From Acestrorhynchus altus (Eukaryota; Chordata; Actinopteri; Characiformes; Acestrorhynchidae): DNA of 64,000 nucleotides. The position numbers and the translations under genes are program-made. How positions within the stretch are numbered: the stretch's first letter is position 1; every line of letters starts with the position of its first letter. The stretch spans positions 3,652,867-3,716,866 of the forward strand of contig CM067523.1 in assembly GCA_034509495.1 (NCBI GenBank), in the 5' to 3' direction. Below are positions 33,521 to 45,084 of the stretch, one piece after another. The notes under the pieces are model-generated. The model was given only the letters and a program-made list of their open reading frames with translations, did not search any database and was not told where the DNA came from.

Positions 33521-34930
33521 ACTGTTCCACGTTTCCATCCCACAAATGATGGAGGTCGATGATGTTGCAACCTCAGCTGTGCCTTTAGGAAAATCTGACA
33601 AAATCCAGCAAACAATGGAGGGTCGCTGGGGGGGCAGATGCGAGTCATGGCCACAGACGTGGGGTTTTGTCAGCCCCCTCTGTCTGCAGCATCTCCTCGG
33701 TTTTATTTTATTCCATCTCTGTGATTGGTTTTGACAGCTCAAGATGCCCAATGCCCTGGACGTGATGGACTAATCCATGCAGGAGGAAGAGGGGGTGGAG
33801 TAGACTGGAAAGCCCAGCATATACGTTGGCTTTGTGTTGTGATGGACTCCCATCACATGCTCACATGTTCTATTTATTCCTTTTTCATATTTTATATTTT
33901 TAATGCCATTTTATTATTATGTTGTGTGAACATTTGCATGATGACTGGGCCAATTAAAATGAAATCTGGCCATGTTAACATTAGGAGTAGGGCTGGGAGC
34001 TCACCAGTGTTTGTTGGTATTGAGCATTGAGTATTGAGTATTGATTATTGAGTATGATTGTGTAGTGTATTGTGATTGTATATTGTACTGATGGTCAGTC
34101 TGCTTTGCCATCAGCAGCCGGAGCCTTAGAGAGCTGTCTGTGGCTGGGTAGGTGGCACTCTGTCCCCATCACTCCCAGTGTAATATTGACTGGTAAAAGT
34201 GTCTATTGGCTGATATAGCAGAGCTGGTGATGCAGCACTTTGCTTTGAGCATGCTGGCTGCCACATCATGCCCTCATTGGTGGCAATTTGAGACAGGACA
34301 GTGGTTGACTTGTCCTCACCCTCCTAGTGTCGGGAGAATTGCGAGTGATGGGGAGTCAAAGGAAGTGAATGTGAACAGATTTTATTCTAGGCCCATCGGC
34401 AACATCGGTTCTTTAATAATTTGTTCCTGTTGCAGAACCTTCTCTTATATTAGGATATAAGATATAAATCCCATCTCCATCTCGGAATCAGTGTATTGGA
34501 ATCTCTGCTCCACCTGTTTCCTGCACTGCTGTTCCTGTCACTACGGATCACTGGGCTCCGTAATAGCAACACTTTCTCTGAGAGTGTTAGATGCTCCACA
34601 GTGGAACATCATTCAGGTAGCCACAGCACCGGGCTGCCAATCAGCTTAACGCACTGGGAGGCGGATCTCGGCACTGTTGCTTAGCAACAGTGACAGAGGT
34701 GCCCTGGCTGCTTGTAGTGTTGCTAGGCGACTGGGAAAAATGTCATTGTCAATCACAGTGTCTGGCGAGTAGCAGAGAGTGACGTGGTACAAACAGATGA
34801 TTGTGTTGTCCCAAGCTGTTCCAGTGTTGTTTGAGGCCTCTGTCATTAGGGAACACGTCCAATCCGGAATTGCATGAAAATATCCCGTGCATACAGCCCC
34901 GGGAAGACAGCAGTGGTGTTACCCAGTATG
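33521..34930. other. Intron 3 stretch, mostly unassigned
   Basis: 34015-34085 is a degenerate 'gagtattgattatt' repeat. No exon found. Confidence 0.4.
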
Positions 34931-34934
34931 CCAG

Positions 34935-35095
34935 TGTTTCTTAACCTCAATCCTGAAGCCCCCCTTCCTTGCACGGTTTAGTGGATTCCCTGCTGCAACA
35001 CACCCTTCAACATCAAAAAGGGATTGATAATTAGATGATTAGTTGAATCAGGTGCGTTGGGAGCCGGAAAAGCACTAAGGCTACGAAGGTAAACA
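34935..35095. mobile_element. hAT-type MITE copy
   Basis: 'gtgtttcttaacctcaatcc' 'tgaagcccccc', 'ctgctgcaacacaccc' and 'gattagttgaatcaggtgcg' 'ttggg' match the family at 19940-20135. The right arm is decayed. Confidence 0.6.
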
Positions 35096-35344
35096 GTAAA
35101 TTGCCAGAGCGTTTGGATGAAAAACTGAAAGCTTACTTAAGTTCTAAAATTAAGTACTTAATAACCCACAGCCTATGCCAGAGGCAGCTCACTTGATTAA
35201 TCTTTGTGGCTCAACACTGAACCAAGTCTCAGTTTCAACTGAAGCCGCAGGTTTAACGGGTGGAGCTGCAGTAAGATGGCAACATAAGAAAAGTGGGGTT
35301 GTTCTACTTTTTGACCAACTTTTATGATTTTAAGTGGCGTTAGC

Positions 35345-35445
35345 AATTCTCTATGGCCCTGAAGATGGGCCTGTGGACCACTCGAGAGTGCTTCACAGCC
35401 TACTGGTGGTCAAGTGGAGAGACCATGTTCTAGATGATAAACCTT
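35345..35445. repeat. Repeat fragment 'ggaccactcgagagtgcttc'
   Basis: 'gcctgtggaccactcgagag' 'tgcttcacagcctactggtg' 'gtc' recurs as 'ctgcagaccactggagtgct' 'tcatggcccagtggtggtcc' at 63611-63650, and loosely at 40105-40195. It is a dispersed element without a name I can give. Confidence 0.5.
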
Positions 35446-35720
35446 AATTGTGGCCCCTAAAGGATAAGCCAGTTTTGGCCCCTTAAGTCAACTGATCCAC
35501 AAGGCCTGAAACTGGGCTGTATTTGGCCCTGAATGATCTACTATCCACACATGGGGGTCTTGCTTGATCGAGGAGACTGAATTATGTCCTGCACTGGACT
35601 TAATGCAAGGTATCATTTTTAACACTGGTCATATGTGGACACTGGTGAACGACAAATGGGGCCATTTGCTTTTGTCACTTCACAACTCATTTTGTGATAT
35701 TGTGGAGTCCTCTAACACAT

Positions 35721-35723
<3 letters not shown>

Positions 35724-35771
<48 letters not shown>
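35724..35771. repeat. (CA)n microsatellite
   Basis: About 23 CA units, uninterrupted. Confidence 0.95.
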
Positions 35772-35775
<4 letters not shown>

Positions 35776-35905
35776 TCTCTCATTAAGAAGAGAGACGACT
35801 TGGCCTTGGCGACGGAGGCCAGCTTGTGCTGCTTCCCACGTTTTTGCTGCTGGCTATGGACACAAAGAGAGCTTGTGACATAAGGAAGTGTCCTCACAGA
35901 GCAAA

Positions 35906-35953
35906 GAGGGAGAGGGAGACAGCTAGAGAGAGAGGGGGAGAGAGAGAGAGAGA
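35906..35953. repeat. GA-rich low-complexity tract
   Basis: Purine run of (GA)n and GGGAGA words. Confidence 0.85.
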
Positions 35954-36192
35954 ACCAAGCACATAGATGAACATTGTGACTGGAGCTTAATTAAAGACAA
36001 TAAAGTTGTTTTTGTTGCACATTTTCAAAAAACAAAGGGAGCGAGCCAGGGAGCTGGACATGGCCTAGATACTCCACAGAGAGAGAGAGACAGAGTGAAG
36101 GACTCTTCAACAAAAAAGGGGTGATAGTGGGTGGGATGGGATCTTGTGCAAATGTGTTGAGTTTGTAGTGTCATTTATGCATATCATTGCTG

Positions 36193-36585
36193 TCATGCAA
36201 ACAGCTTGTATCTCCAAAGTGGCAACTTTACAGGAGAAGGAATAAACCTTCTTCTGTACGTTAAAGAGTGAAGACTTGGAAGCACAAAGGTTCTGTAATG
36301 TATCCTGCAGGCTTTTGTCCACAGATGTTGCAGCTGGGCCTGTAGATCCTGGACACTCATAGGTTGCTGAAGCTGAATTCCCAGCTGGTCCAATAAATGC
36401 TTGATCAGCAATAAGTCTGGTGCTCGGTAGGCCAAGGAACTTTTGGGATCTGGTGGAGACTCTTGGAAACTCTTGCTGTGTGGGTGAAGATTATCCTGAT
36501 GAAAGATGCCAGTAGGAAGCCTTGCCATGGGTAACGTGGCCTCAGGATGTCCTGCACATAATGCTGGGCTGTTAGTGTCCCTCAC
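36193..36585 (-). pseudogene. Tc1/mariner-type transposase C-terminal relic
   Basis: The minus-strand frame has no stop for 130 codons and ends in a Tc1-like tail: APDLLLIKHLLDQLGIQLQQ then PMSVQDLQAQLQHLW, to compare with the usual SPDLNPIEHLWDQLGR...LQDLQ. The final acidic residue of the DDE triad (E in IEH) is replaced by K, so the copy is inactive. An upstream 'GIFHQDNLHPHS' piece resembles the FQQDNAPxH block with the middle D kept. The unusually long open frame is probably retained by chance. Confidence 0.65.
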
Positions 36586-36587
36586 TA

Positions 36588-36830
36588 CTTAGGTCGACCG
36601 AATTTCGTATGTGTTGTTACACCAACCATCTCCATGTCCACCTTCACTACATCCATAAACCTTCTCTGAGGTCTTCCTCTTCTCCTTCTGCCCGGCAGCT
36701 CCATCTCCAACATTCTTTGTCCAATATATCCACTATTTCTCCTCAACACATGTCCAAACCATCTCAACTTGATGGTTTTATCGCCAAATGCTCCACCTTC
36801 ACTGTCCCTCTGATTCGTTTCTAATCTGAA
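36588..36830 (-). pseudogene. LINE reverse-transcriptase tail fragment
   Basis: The minus strand reads MRWFGHVLRRNSGYIGQRML then EMELPGRRRRGRPQRRFMDV, the C-terminal end of an RTE-like non-LTR retrotransposon ORF. The same family lies on the plus strand at 47500-48145. Only about the last 80 residues remain. It abuts the Tc1-type relic on its left. Confidence 0.75.
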
Positions 36831-37515
36831 TATTAATGTTGTTTATTTTAAGTGTGTGTGAAAGGTCACACTGGATACATCGAGGTAATTGTTAATTTCA
36901 TTTTGGTGGAAAATACGTAGTGAATTGTAGTAAGTTTTAGTTCATTGTATCTTCATCAGCTTTATCCTGCTGGGTTTGGAAGTGTTTAATAAACAGAAAC
37001 TGAAGGTTATGTTTCTGATCAAAACATAACCTTGAGTTTTGTGCTACAGTTTCACATTAAGTTCAGTGAGATGTTGGTTGACCTTCCGTAAAGCTGGTCT
37101 GAACGTGCCACAGTTACTAAGGGAGAACTCACTTGCGAGTGTTAGTGTTTGTGGATAGGTCACTTTCATCGATGGAAGGATTGCACACCTGATCACACTG
37201 GTTCAGCTGCTGGTAGCCGTGTTGAGGTGTCAACAAGTCATCGTTTTGCAAGTGTAAACAAGACCAAGTCTTTTTTCAGCAAATACCCGAGTGATGCCGA
37301 CTGCCAGTCATGTTGGAAATGGCATATTTATGAGTTGAGTGCACATGAACGCCACCACGAAGTCCTACTTGCTGATGTAAAATTCCAGCTGTCTGGGATG
37401 GCATGAGGCTGGAATGAGGTCTTGAAGAAAATGCTCTTTTTTTTTGTATTTTTATAATGAATGTCTTAGGAATGTTGTATTTTATGTATTGAAGAACGTT
37501 ACTTACGTTATTTAG
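36831..37515. other. Intron 3 stretch, nothing recognised
   Basis: A plus-strand open frame at 37149-37406 (85 codons) has no family match I know and no splice support. Confidence 0.4.

Positions 37516-37517
<2 letters not shown>

Positions 37518-37562
<45 letters not shown>
37518..37562. repeat. (CA)n microsatellite
   Basis: About 22 CA units. Confidence 0.95.
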
Positions 37563-37568
<6 letters not shown>

Positions 37569-38098
37569 ATCACCACTGTATTAAAATCTGATTTCTCATC
37601 TTGTAAGTGTCCAAAAATGGATTTACAGATATTACCATTGGATGGTTAATATGGACAGATTACACATAGGTTACGTATGCACTAATGTTTGGTAAGTGCC
37701 ACAGAATGATCTCCATTTTAGGAACTGACTAGGCCACTGGCCTCGCTCCTGTTTAACGTTCTTTTCTGATAAAACAATAAAACGACGTGGACTGCAAGGC
37801 CAAGCAAATTACAGTCTAGTCTAGTCATGAAGATAATACTTATCAAGGGAATACTCTGTTACTGCTCAGCCTCGGCAACGGTCTGCTCCCATGGCCGGCG
37901 TGACAGACACACAAGCCTGGATGCAGTGTGTGTATGTGTGTCTGTGTGCAGAGGCTGAGGGTGTTCAGACAGGCCAGGCCAGGCCAGGCTGGAGGTAATC
38001 CTCACTATTAAGTGTTAGTAATCAGGCGTGTTCTCCCTGCTGCTACTACTACTGCTGGCTCAGCTACTGCTATCATCACACGTTTTATTAACCCTGCG

Positions 38099-38129
<31 letters not shown>

Positions 38130-38660
38130 ATATACACACACAGACACTCTCTCGTTCTCTGTAATAGGACTGCAGTGTAATACTTTCACTTTATTCGTAC
38201 ATATTGTGATGTTTAAGAGGTGCAGTTATCGCTTGTCCCTTTGCGATTGTGTCATGAAACAAGTTTGGACCTTTGGACAAATGTTGCATGACTTTGATTG
38301 AGGCTAAAAATATCCAGATGTTGTTTTACAAACCTATTTACAACCCTGTTCTTTTTGGCTTCAGAAAACAATTGCTGTTTTTTATCAGCAGGATGTCCCG
38401 CAGACTCCCTCGTCATAGCTCTAATAGCAGTGTAGAGCTCAGCGGTTGCTGTGGTTCCTAAATGCTTCCACTCAAAGTTGATCATGGAATATCAGGAATA
38501 TCACCGTGTTGGTGCAGTGGTGGCATCCTATTACAGTACCACTCTTAAATTCCACGAGCTCTTTAGGATCACCTATTCTGTCTGGTGCTGTCTTTTCCAT
38601 GTCCTCTCAATGACCTGTGTCAGCATTGTCACCCACTCCGGGGGCTTTCCCTTCCCTGTG
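37563..38660. other. Intron 3 stretch, nothing recognised
   Basis: Includes 'ggccaggccaggccaggctg' at 37970-37989 (short GGCCA repeat) and a CT run at 38099-38131. No exon found. Confidence 0.4.
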
Positions 38661-38664
38661 TTTT

Positions 38665-39010
38665 TTTTTTATTTAACCCCAAATTTGGAAGTATAAATTA
38701 CCCAACCCTGTAAGAACCCTCCCCTTGTCACATACCAGGAGGGGGAAGATGAGCACATGTGAAAACAGCCATTGCTGGGCAGCCAATGGGTCACCAACTC
38801 CGATGCAACAGCTAACTGACACCTGTGCCGGCCAGCCTCTGAGTGTGATATGGAGAGAGAGCGCCATCTAGCCACCCAAAGACAGCATGGCCAATCCTGC
38901 TTTCTTGGACTCCGCTGCCGATGGCAAGCAGCATTAAAAAACAGGATTCGGGCCTGTGATCCTCAGATCAAAGTGCAAATGCATTAGACTTCTGAGACGC
39001 ATGGAGCCCT
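38665..39010 (-). repeat. SINE-A copy, near full length
   Basis: Minus orientation. The left AT-rich end reads 'ccccaaatttggaagtataa'. The middle has 'ctccgatgcaacagctaact' 'gacacctgtgccg'. The mark 'ctgccgatggcaagcagcat' is at 38917-38936. The tRNA-like head, decayed, is at 38940-39010. Confidence 0.75.
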
Positions 39011-39281
39011 TTTTGCCTCTTTTCCAGGTTCCACCGACGTTGTTGTATTTAGCTTTGAAAGGCATGGGCATGAGGGGCTATGTCACAGTTTTGGGGGTTT
39101 GGAATTGGCCTGTGTTACAGCTGTGTTTTGGTTCTGGAGCTGTATTTTCAGTGGAGAGATAACAGTGAACTGTGTTTGAGATTCAATGTCACCTCCATGT
39201 ACCAAACTCTCATTATTCAAACATTCCAACATAAGTACAGTTCTCCAGTAACATCCAATATATTGTGCCACTCTATTCTTT

Positions 39282-39284
<3 letters not shown>

Positions 39285-39337
<53 letters not shown>

Positions 39338-39376
39338 GACTTTTATGTTCATGCTCCTCTCTTGTCGGTGTGACTG

Positions 39377-39466
<90 letters not shown>

Positions 39467-39471
39467 TCTCT
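39285..39471. repeat. Two long (CT)n tracts
   Basis: CT runs at 39285-39332 and 39381-39471, separated by about 48 bp of mixed sequence. Open frames through them are artefacts. Confidence 0.95.
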
Positions 39472-39652
39472 GGCAGTGTGTGGTGTTGTTGCTTTGTGTC
39501 TGCTGCGTGGCTCAGATGCACTGTGACAGTCCAGGCTCTTTAATCTTTCTGCTCTTTGTCTGCTTGACTCGCTTTTTTTCTTTCTCACTTTTTCTTCTTT
39601 CCAATACATCTGCAGCACTCTGGTGCCCTCATTTCATCCACCATTACTTACC

Positions 39653-39653
<1 letters not shown>

Positions 39654-39713
<60 letters not shown>
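39654..39713. repeat. (CA)n microsatellite
   Basis: About 30 CA units, uninterrupted. Confidence 0.95.
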
Positions 39714-39717
<4 letters not shown>

Positions 39718-42030
39718 AAAGATCCCCTGATGCAGTGACAGGCCAGTGCTGTCGGCCAGACTGGGGAGAAAGACGGGGTCATCAGGTCCAGGCAGGATTT
39801 CTGACCCATATTTTTTTTCCCCCAAAAGACACCAGAGAGTCTAACATGGTGCTGCAGAACATCTCAGTGCGCTGTAGATAGGATGGATGTAACAAACCAC
39901 TTGCAACATAGTATATATAACGTCATATGTGGAATAATAAATTGCATAGCTTGGTCATGAAGACCTGGACAAACATTTTTGTTACATATTCAATATAAAT
40001 ATTGTCATTTTTAATGTTTAAATCCTCCAGTAAACTGACATCGGAAATGTGAGAATATCCACATTAATGCTTTGAAAGCCACACTTTCCCTGTGAACAAG
40101 AAGATCGTGGACCACCGTTGATCCACTGACGGCAAAGCTGGTGGTCCACTGGCTTTTTGCTCAGCTATTTCTGGGCGGGCTGCTGGTGGTTAAGCAGAGT
40201 AGAGAACAATGGGTCCAGTGGGCCACGTGCTGGGTTCAGTGGGCCCATTCTTAGAAAGCATTGTACATGTGGTTTGCAGGTATGTGTGAAGACTGAGCGT
40301 AAAGTGGAAGAACCTTGGAAGAAAGAGTTACACCCGCAAACGGTTTCGCTGCATTTGATCCTTGCAACCCTCACTTGAACCTTGCACTTGGCAACCCTGG
40401 GAATATAGCAAGAGGTGTGACTCCAGCCCAGTGGAACAGAGTCTCAGACTGACTGGAATATCAGAGGCAGATTGGATTGCCGTGAACTTCTATACGTGTG
40501 ATATATTTAGCCAGAAACTTCTCCGTGCTCTTCTGCTGGTGCTGTTTACTCTGCTCCGGTGCTCACATCTTCTCCGCCTTTTGTTCTTTAATGCTCCGCT
40601 CCTTCTTTCTCTCTCTGTCTCTCCTTCCCCCAAGCAAAGCTTCTTTATTTATAGTGCCTTTATCTCCCTCTCTGGGAAAGGGCTGGCTGTATTTTTGCTC
40701 GCTTCCATTCTTTTTCCCTTCGCCAATCCCCCTCGTTCTCTCTTCCTTCGTTTTCCTGCTTCTCTCTCACCCTCTTCTTGACCTCCCACACTTCACTTCT
40801 CCCTCATCTCTCGCTCTTTCTCTCTTTCCCACTTGGACAGTGTCTTTAAATGGTCCCAGTCTGGGCATGCCGCTGTGTTGTTTGGTCCTTTGGGTCTGTT
40901 GGCCTGGCAACTGGTCCTTAAGTGTACACATCTAGAGTGGCTATCATGTGTGTTGACCGCCCCTGTCTCTATCTGATCTCTGATCTCTGGTCTCTTGTTC
41001 AATATTGTCAGACAAAATAAAGGCGTTTTTAGCCCCAGTCTCCTTTAAGTCCAATGTGTTCGTATATCTAGGAATAGATACTCCTCTTTCGTGGATAATA
41101 CCCGGCTAATTGTAGACTGTGTTTGTCCGACTTTTCCTGTGGAGAGCCAAACGACCGCATGTGTGTAGGCGGATTTATGCTCGATATACTGTAGCTGAGA
41201 GCCGGAAGATTAGAGGAAGAGTGAGAGCGGATGGACTTTGCCAAACCCTCCCATCCACCCCCTTCTCGTAGCCCCTGCTTGTGGTGGAGGATTTGTGCTC
41301 TCCTCTGGAGGTGTGAGGAGTGCACCAGGGTACAGATTTTGGCCCCTTCAGGTTTTCCTAAATGGCCTCCTTTGCTCCCCTCCTGGTACACTGCCATTGT
41401 CCCGTCACTCTTGAATCGTAGAACACGGGAAAGGTCAGTGGGGGCTCAGGGTTTTCAGGCCTGATGAAACGATTACGGAGCTCTGCTGTCCGGGACACTT
41501 TTCCCACACTCTGCACACTGAGGCAGGCTGGGCCTGGGCCAGGAGGACCGTTTTGAGAGTGCCCATTCTCAGGGAACGCCTTCCACTTAGCTAAACAGGG
41601 GGATCTGAGGAGCGTGTTTGGGATGGGAAGGTCAGGTTGAAGATGCAGAATTTTGATGAGCAGTTCCGCACCGCATATTGAGTTGTTAAAGGCCCCACAT
41701 CTCATATTTTTCCCATATTCTATTTTCGTCCCAAGCTGCACACGACCATTATCTGATCTCTCTTTATCCCTTCATTTTTTGTTACTGTGCCAATAACGCT
41801 ATTATGTTAAACAGCTTTATTCTGATTGGACGCCTTGCACTATCCCTAACTCCAACATTAAATGAGCTCAGTTCTGATTCACTACCTGCCATTCAGTCTG
41901 GGCTGAATCATTTCTTATTACTTAATGTGAACCAAGAGAGCTGAACTGATGGAGGTCAGATAGGTGGCTTTGGTTTTTGTGAAATGTGCAGTGGTCACAT
42001 TTTGTGGGAACCGTGGTCACCAACCCTGCT
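39714..42030. other. Intron 3 stretch, mostly unassigned
   Basis: About 2.3 kb. 40105-40195 loosely matches the 'ggaccac...gtggtc' repeat of 35345. Pyrimidine-rich at 40600-40830. Open frames of 139-145 codons here are CT-rich, overlap each other in different frames and show no domain. Confidence 0.4.
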
Positions 42031-42034
42031 CCTG

Positions 42035-42118
42035 GAGCCTTGCTCTCCCTCAGACTGCAGCTACCGATGGCATGTAGCACGACCCACAACCTGCAATCCT
42101 CAGATCATAGCTGATGCC
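42035..42118 (-). repeat. SINE-A head fragment
   Basis: 'ctgcagctaccgatggcatg' 'tagcacgaccc' and 'ctgcaatcctcagatcat' match the tRNA-proximal part of SINE-A copies. Body absent. Confidence 0.55.
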
Positions 42119-42940
42119 AAACTCATCTTATAACAATAGACCGTAATATGTTGCGTAGCTATGAGCAGCCATTCTGGGGCTTATATAAGAGTGTGTTATA
42201 CAGTGTCAGATACCACACGTCTGGTCACTTAAAGGTCAATGAACATCTCAGCAGGGGTTGAGTTAACTGCTGGGGTGAAAGCTTTCCCTTCTACCGGTCA
42301 CTGTTTTGATAAGCAGATTGTGTACATTGTGTAAAATGAATTTCCCATCATCCCCATTTCAGTTCCCATGTTGCACTTGAGTTCATTCTTCTCATTTCCT
42401 TTGCCCCAAAACCAAGAGTGAGGTCCGATGTCCACAGGATGCTTGCAAGCCTGCAAACCCAGAACCACTCCGTAATCCTCCACTGACCCCAGCGCACTGT
42501 GTCAAGGTCCCTGCGGAGAGAACATGCTCTGTGGATTTCTTAACAGGTCGGTGGGGTCAGCATTCCGGGAAACCCCTGGGGGAGGCTCTGAATGTTTGGA
42601 ATATCTAGAGTTCTATTCTAAGCTCTGTAATGAACTTGATGATACAGCGATTCTTTGTTTATCAGTCGAGTATATGATGCTTCAGGATGTAATTGTTTTA
42701 ATGACTTGTGCCGTGTTCGACTCCATCCGTTCGTTACAATAAACAGATCGAGGACTGTGTGTCACAACAGGAAGCAATAAAGGGAAAATATGGTTCTAAA
42801 TAACCGAGGATGGATGTGAGCTAATATTTTTTGGGGGATGAAAGTGTCTCTTCAATAGAAAGGTGTTGGACGATTACAGATGTAGCCGTGTTTCCTTTAT
42901 GATATATGGCTTCTGGTGTGCTGCTTTTGTTGGTGTTTTT
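42119..42940. other. Intron 3 stretch, nothing recognised
   Basis: No exon or repeat assigned. Confidence 0.4.
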
Positions 42941-42942
42941 GT

Positions 42943-42963
42943 CAGTGTGTGTGTGTGTATGTA

Positions 42964-42994
<31 letters not shown>

Positions 42995-42997
42995 GTA
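42943..42997. repeat. (GT)n microsatellite
   Basis: GT run with GTAT and GTTT interruptions. Confidence 0.9.
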
Positions 42998-43306
42998 GGA
43001 AGATGCCTGGCAGGCTGCCGGTTGTAGGAACTGACTCTGGCAGTCTTCACTTCCCCTTATTCTCCAGAGTGGCGTGGTGTGAGTGCATGGGGTCAGACAT
43101 CATCTCACATCCATGTCAACCACACCCGTGTGTGAGATAGACAGACAGAGGAATCTTAAGGGAGAAACAGAACACAAAAGGGTGTGTGTTAATGGCAATT
43201 TAAGCTCCAACCTCTCTTTGTTTCGTCACACCGTTGATTGGTGAGGGAGATTTTACTAACACAGAGATGTAATGTACATTCACAGTGGTATGAAATTCTT
43301 GCTTGC

Positions 43307-43402
43307 TAACCCTAAACCCTAACCCCTAACCCCTAAACCCTAACCCCTAACCCCTAAACCCTAACCCCTAATCCCTAACCCCTAAACCCTAACCCCTAAC
43401 CC
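43307..43402. repeat. Interstitial telomere-like array
   Basis: About 96 bp built from CCCTAA, CCCTAAA and CCCCTAA words in a near-regular order (ccctaaaccctaacccctaa, repeated), with one 'aatccc' variant. The vertebrate telomere repeat on this strand is CCCTAA. Here pure units are mixed with one-base-longer ones, giving a higher-order unit of about 21-22 bp. It lies deep in intron 3, so it is not a chromosome end. Confidence 0.9.
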
Positions 43403-43649
43403 AAGCATCATCCTCTCTTTGTTTTGTCAGTGTCAGACCACCAATTACCATAGACACTTTTCATTTCTGATGCTGATGCTGATTTTTATCTCTTTAGTTC
43501 TAATAATCCCAATTACCAACCAGTAGTGAGGATCCTTAAATGCCAAGCCAGTACATTGTCCTCTACTCTACTACTGCATGTGGCCAAACCACCACCACAG
43601 TTTGCCTGTAGGAGCACAGTTTCATAGTGGCGAACATAAGGAGGAGCAG

Positions 43650-43835
43650 CCATGGCCTGGTGGTGAGGGAACCAGCCTTGTGACTGGAAGCTTGCTGGTT
43701 CCAATCCCTGAACTGGTAGGACATGACTGAAGTGCCCTTGAGCTGCTCCCTGGGCGCTGATGATAGGGCTGCCCACAGCTCCGGGCATGTGTGCTCACTG
43801 TCCCCTGGTGTGTGAATTCACTAGTGTGTGTCTTA
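43650..43835 (+). repeat. SINE-B copy
   Basis: Head 'catggcctggtggtgaggga' 'accagccttgtgactggaag', B-box-like 'ctggttccaatcc' at 43696-43708, body 'tgatagggctgcccacagct' 'ccgggcatgtgtgctcactg'. Truncated at the 3' end. Confidence 0.8.
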
Positions 43836-43879
43836 CTTATAAGCCTGCAGCCTTTTTGGTTCTCGTTTTTTGACACATT

Positions 43880-44172
43880 GTATGTTGTGCTGGTACGAGT
43901 GGATCAGACACAGCAGTGCTGCTGGAGGGTTTGAACACGGTGTCCACTCCCCTAGTTGCTCCACCTTGTAGATGTGAAGTCAGAGACAGAAGCTCCACCA
44001 CCCACATAATAGCTGCTCTGTGGTGGTCCTGTGGGGTGCTGACCATTGAAGATCAGTGTGAAAGGAGGAGAATAAAGTCTGCAGAGAAACAGATGAACTA
44101 CAGCTGATAGGATGGACAGTGAATGTACAGTGAAACATGGAGGGGGTCATAATGTTATGGTCGATCAGTATT
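43880..44172. mobile_element. Common otophysan DNA-element fragment
   Basis: 'gtacgagtggatcagacaca' 'gcagtgctgctgg', then 'ctgctctgtggtggtcctgt' 'gggg', 'aaacagatgaactacag' and the end 'ggtcataatgttatggtcga' 'tcagt'. This matches a very common teleost interspersed element that ends TAATGTTATGGCTGATCGGTGTA. It is rearranged inside. No coding sequence remains. Confidence 0.7.
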
Positions 44173-44381
44173 CAGTAAATATATATTCTGCATGGGTGTG
44201 AATTCTGTGGTCTGTAGGATTCCTGGACACTTCACTGCAGGATTATTGAAGAGTTAATGGATCATACACAGCATGGCGCGCGAGTGTGTGTGTTTAGTAT
44301 GTGTTTGAGTGTAATCCTCTTTGCCGTGTCGTGACACACAGACCGAGTTATTCTGACAACCCGGCATGCCTCTACAGATGA

Positions 44382-44459
44382 GTGTGTGTGTGTGTGTGTG
44401 TGTGTGCATGCATGTGTGTATGTGTGTGTGTGTCTGTCTGTCTGTCTGTCTGTCTGTCC
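44382..44459. repeat. (GT)n(GTCT)n compound microsatellite
   Basis: GT run with gcat interruption followed by seven TCTG units. Confidence 0.95.
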
Positions 44460-44639
44460 TGTGTATATATGTGTGTATGCTGGGCGGGGCGGTGCCGCCG
44501 TAAGCCACTGGCAGACCCTGGCTCTGCAGATGGTGCGTAACCACGGTAACCATCTGGCCATAGCCAAAAGGGAGACAGCTCGCGTGCGTCAGTGTGAAGG
44601 TGGACACGCGTGTACTGCAGCCGTATACACACATCCTAA

Positions 44640-44640
<1 letters not shown>

Positions 44641-44687
<47 letters not shown>
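44641..44687. repeat. (CA)n microsatellite
   Basis: About 23 CA units. Confidence 0.95.
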
Positions 44688-44688
<1 letters not shown>

Positions 44689-44758
44689 TACACTTAGCAT
44701 TCAGAACAGGAAAGCATTGCACCATGGTGAGCGATCAGTATGCAAGCACATAGCATTC

Positions 44759-44759
<1 letters not shown>

Positions 44760-44801
<42 letters not shown>
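44760..44801. repeat. (GA)n microsatellite
   Basis: About 20 GA units with one 'ca' interruption. Confidence 0.9.
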
Positions 44802-44804
<3 letters not shown>

Positions 44805-45084
44805 GAGAGACATATAGATCATCAAATGAAATATTGAAATATTGGTTGAATATTAGTTTGAGTCTAATGCTGATTTCAAATCAGTTTATGCATTTTAAAA
44901 TGCACTGAACAAGACTAATGAGACCTGATCTTAGAGCAGCCCAATGGGTTACATATTCATAATTCTTAGAACCCATGATCTACCCTAATTAACATCTGAC
45001 ATTCAGTCAATTCCAACTGAATTAAATCCCAAAGGAGCTTCCAGTGCATGTTTACTGCTCTGTCCATGTGTACATGATCAACCT

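Noticed and set aside
37149..37406. 85-codon frame without low-complexity content
   Set aside because: Balanced composition drew attention, but it has no recognised domain and no acceptor or donor fitting mtss2.
39345..39881. Longest open frame in the window, 178 codons
   Set aside because: It is built from CT and CA repeats (Leu-Ser and Thr-His runs) and has no domain, so it is a low-complexity artefact.
40362..40935. Overlapping 139- and 145-codon frames rich in Leu/Ser
   Set aside because: Two different frames over pyrimidine-rich DNA with no domain. Neither has splice support.
43307..43402. Chromosome end
   Set aside because: Unique sequence continues on both sides and units are mixed, so it is an interstitial array.
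44500..44590. Possible exon giving LALQMVRNHGNHLAIAKRE
   Set aside because: Looks somewhat like a coding exon by composition, but it does not match MTSS2 at this point and the flanks are microsatellites. No in-phase splice sites suit the phase-1 end of exon 3.
44254..44700. 148-codon minus-strand frame
   Set aside because: Made of Cys-Val and Thr-His runs from GT/CA repeats. Not a gene.
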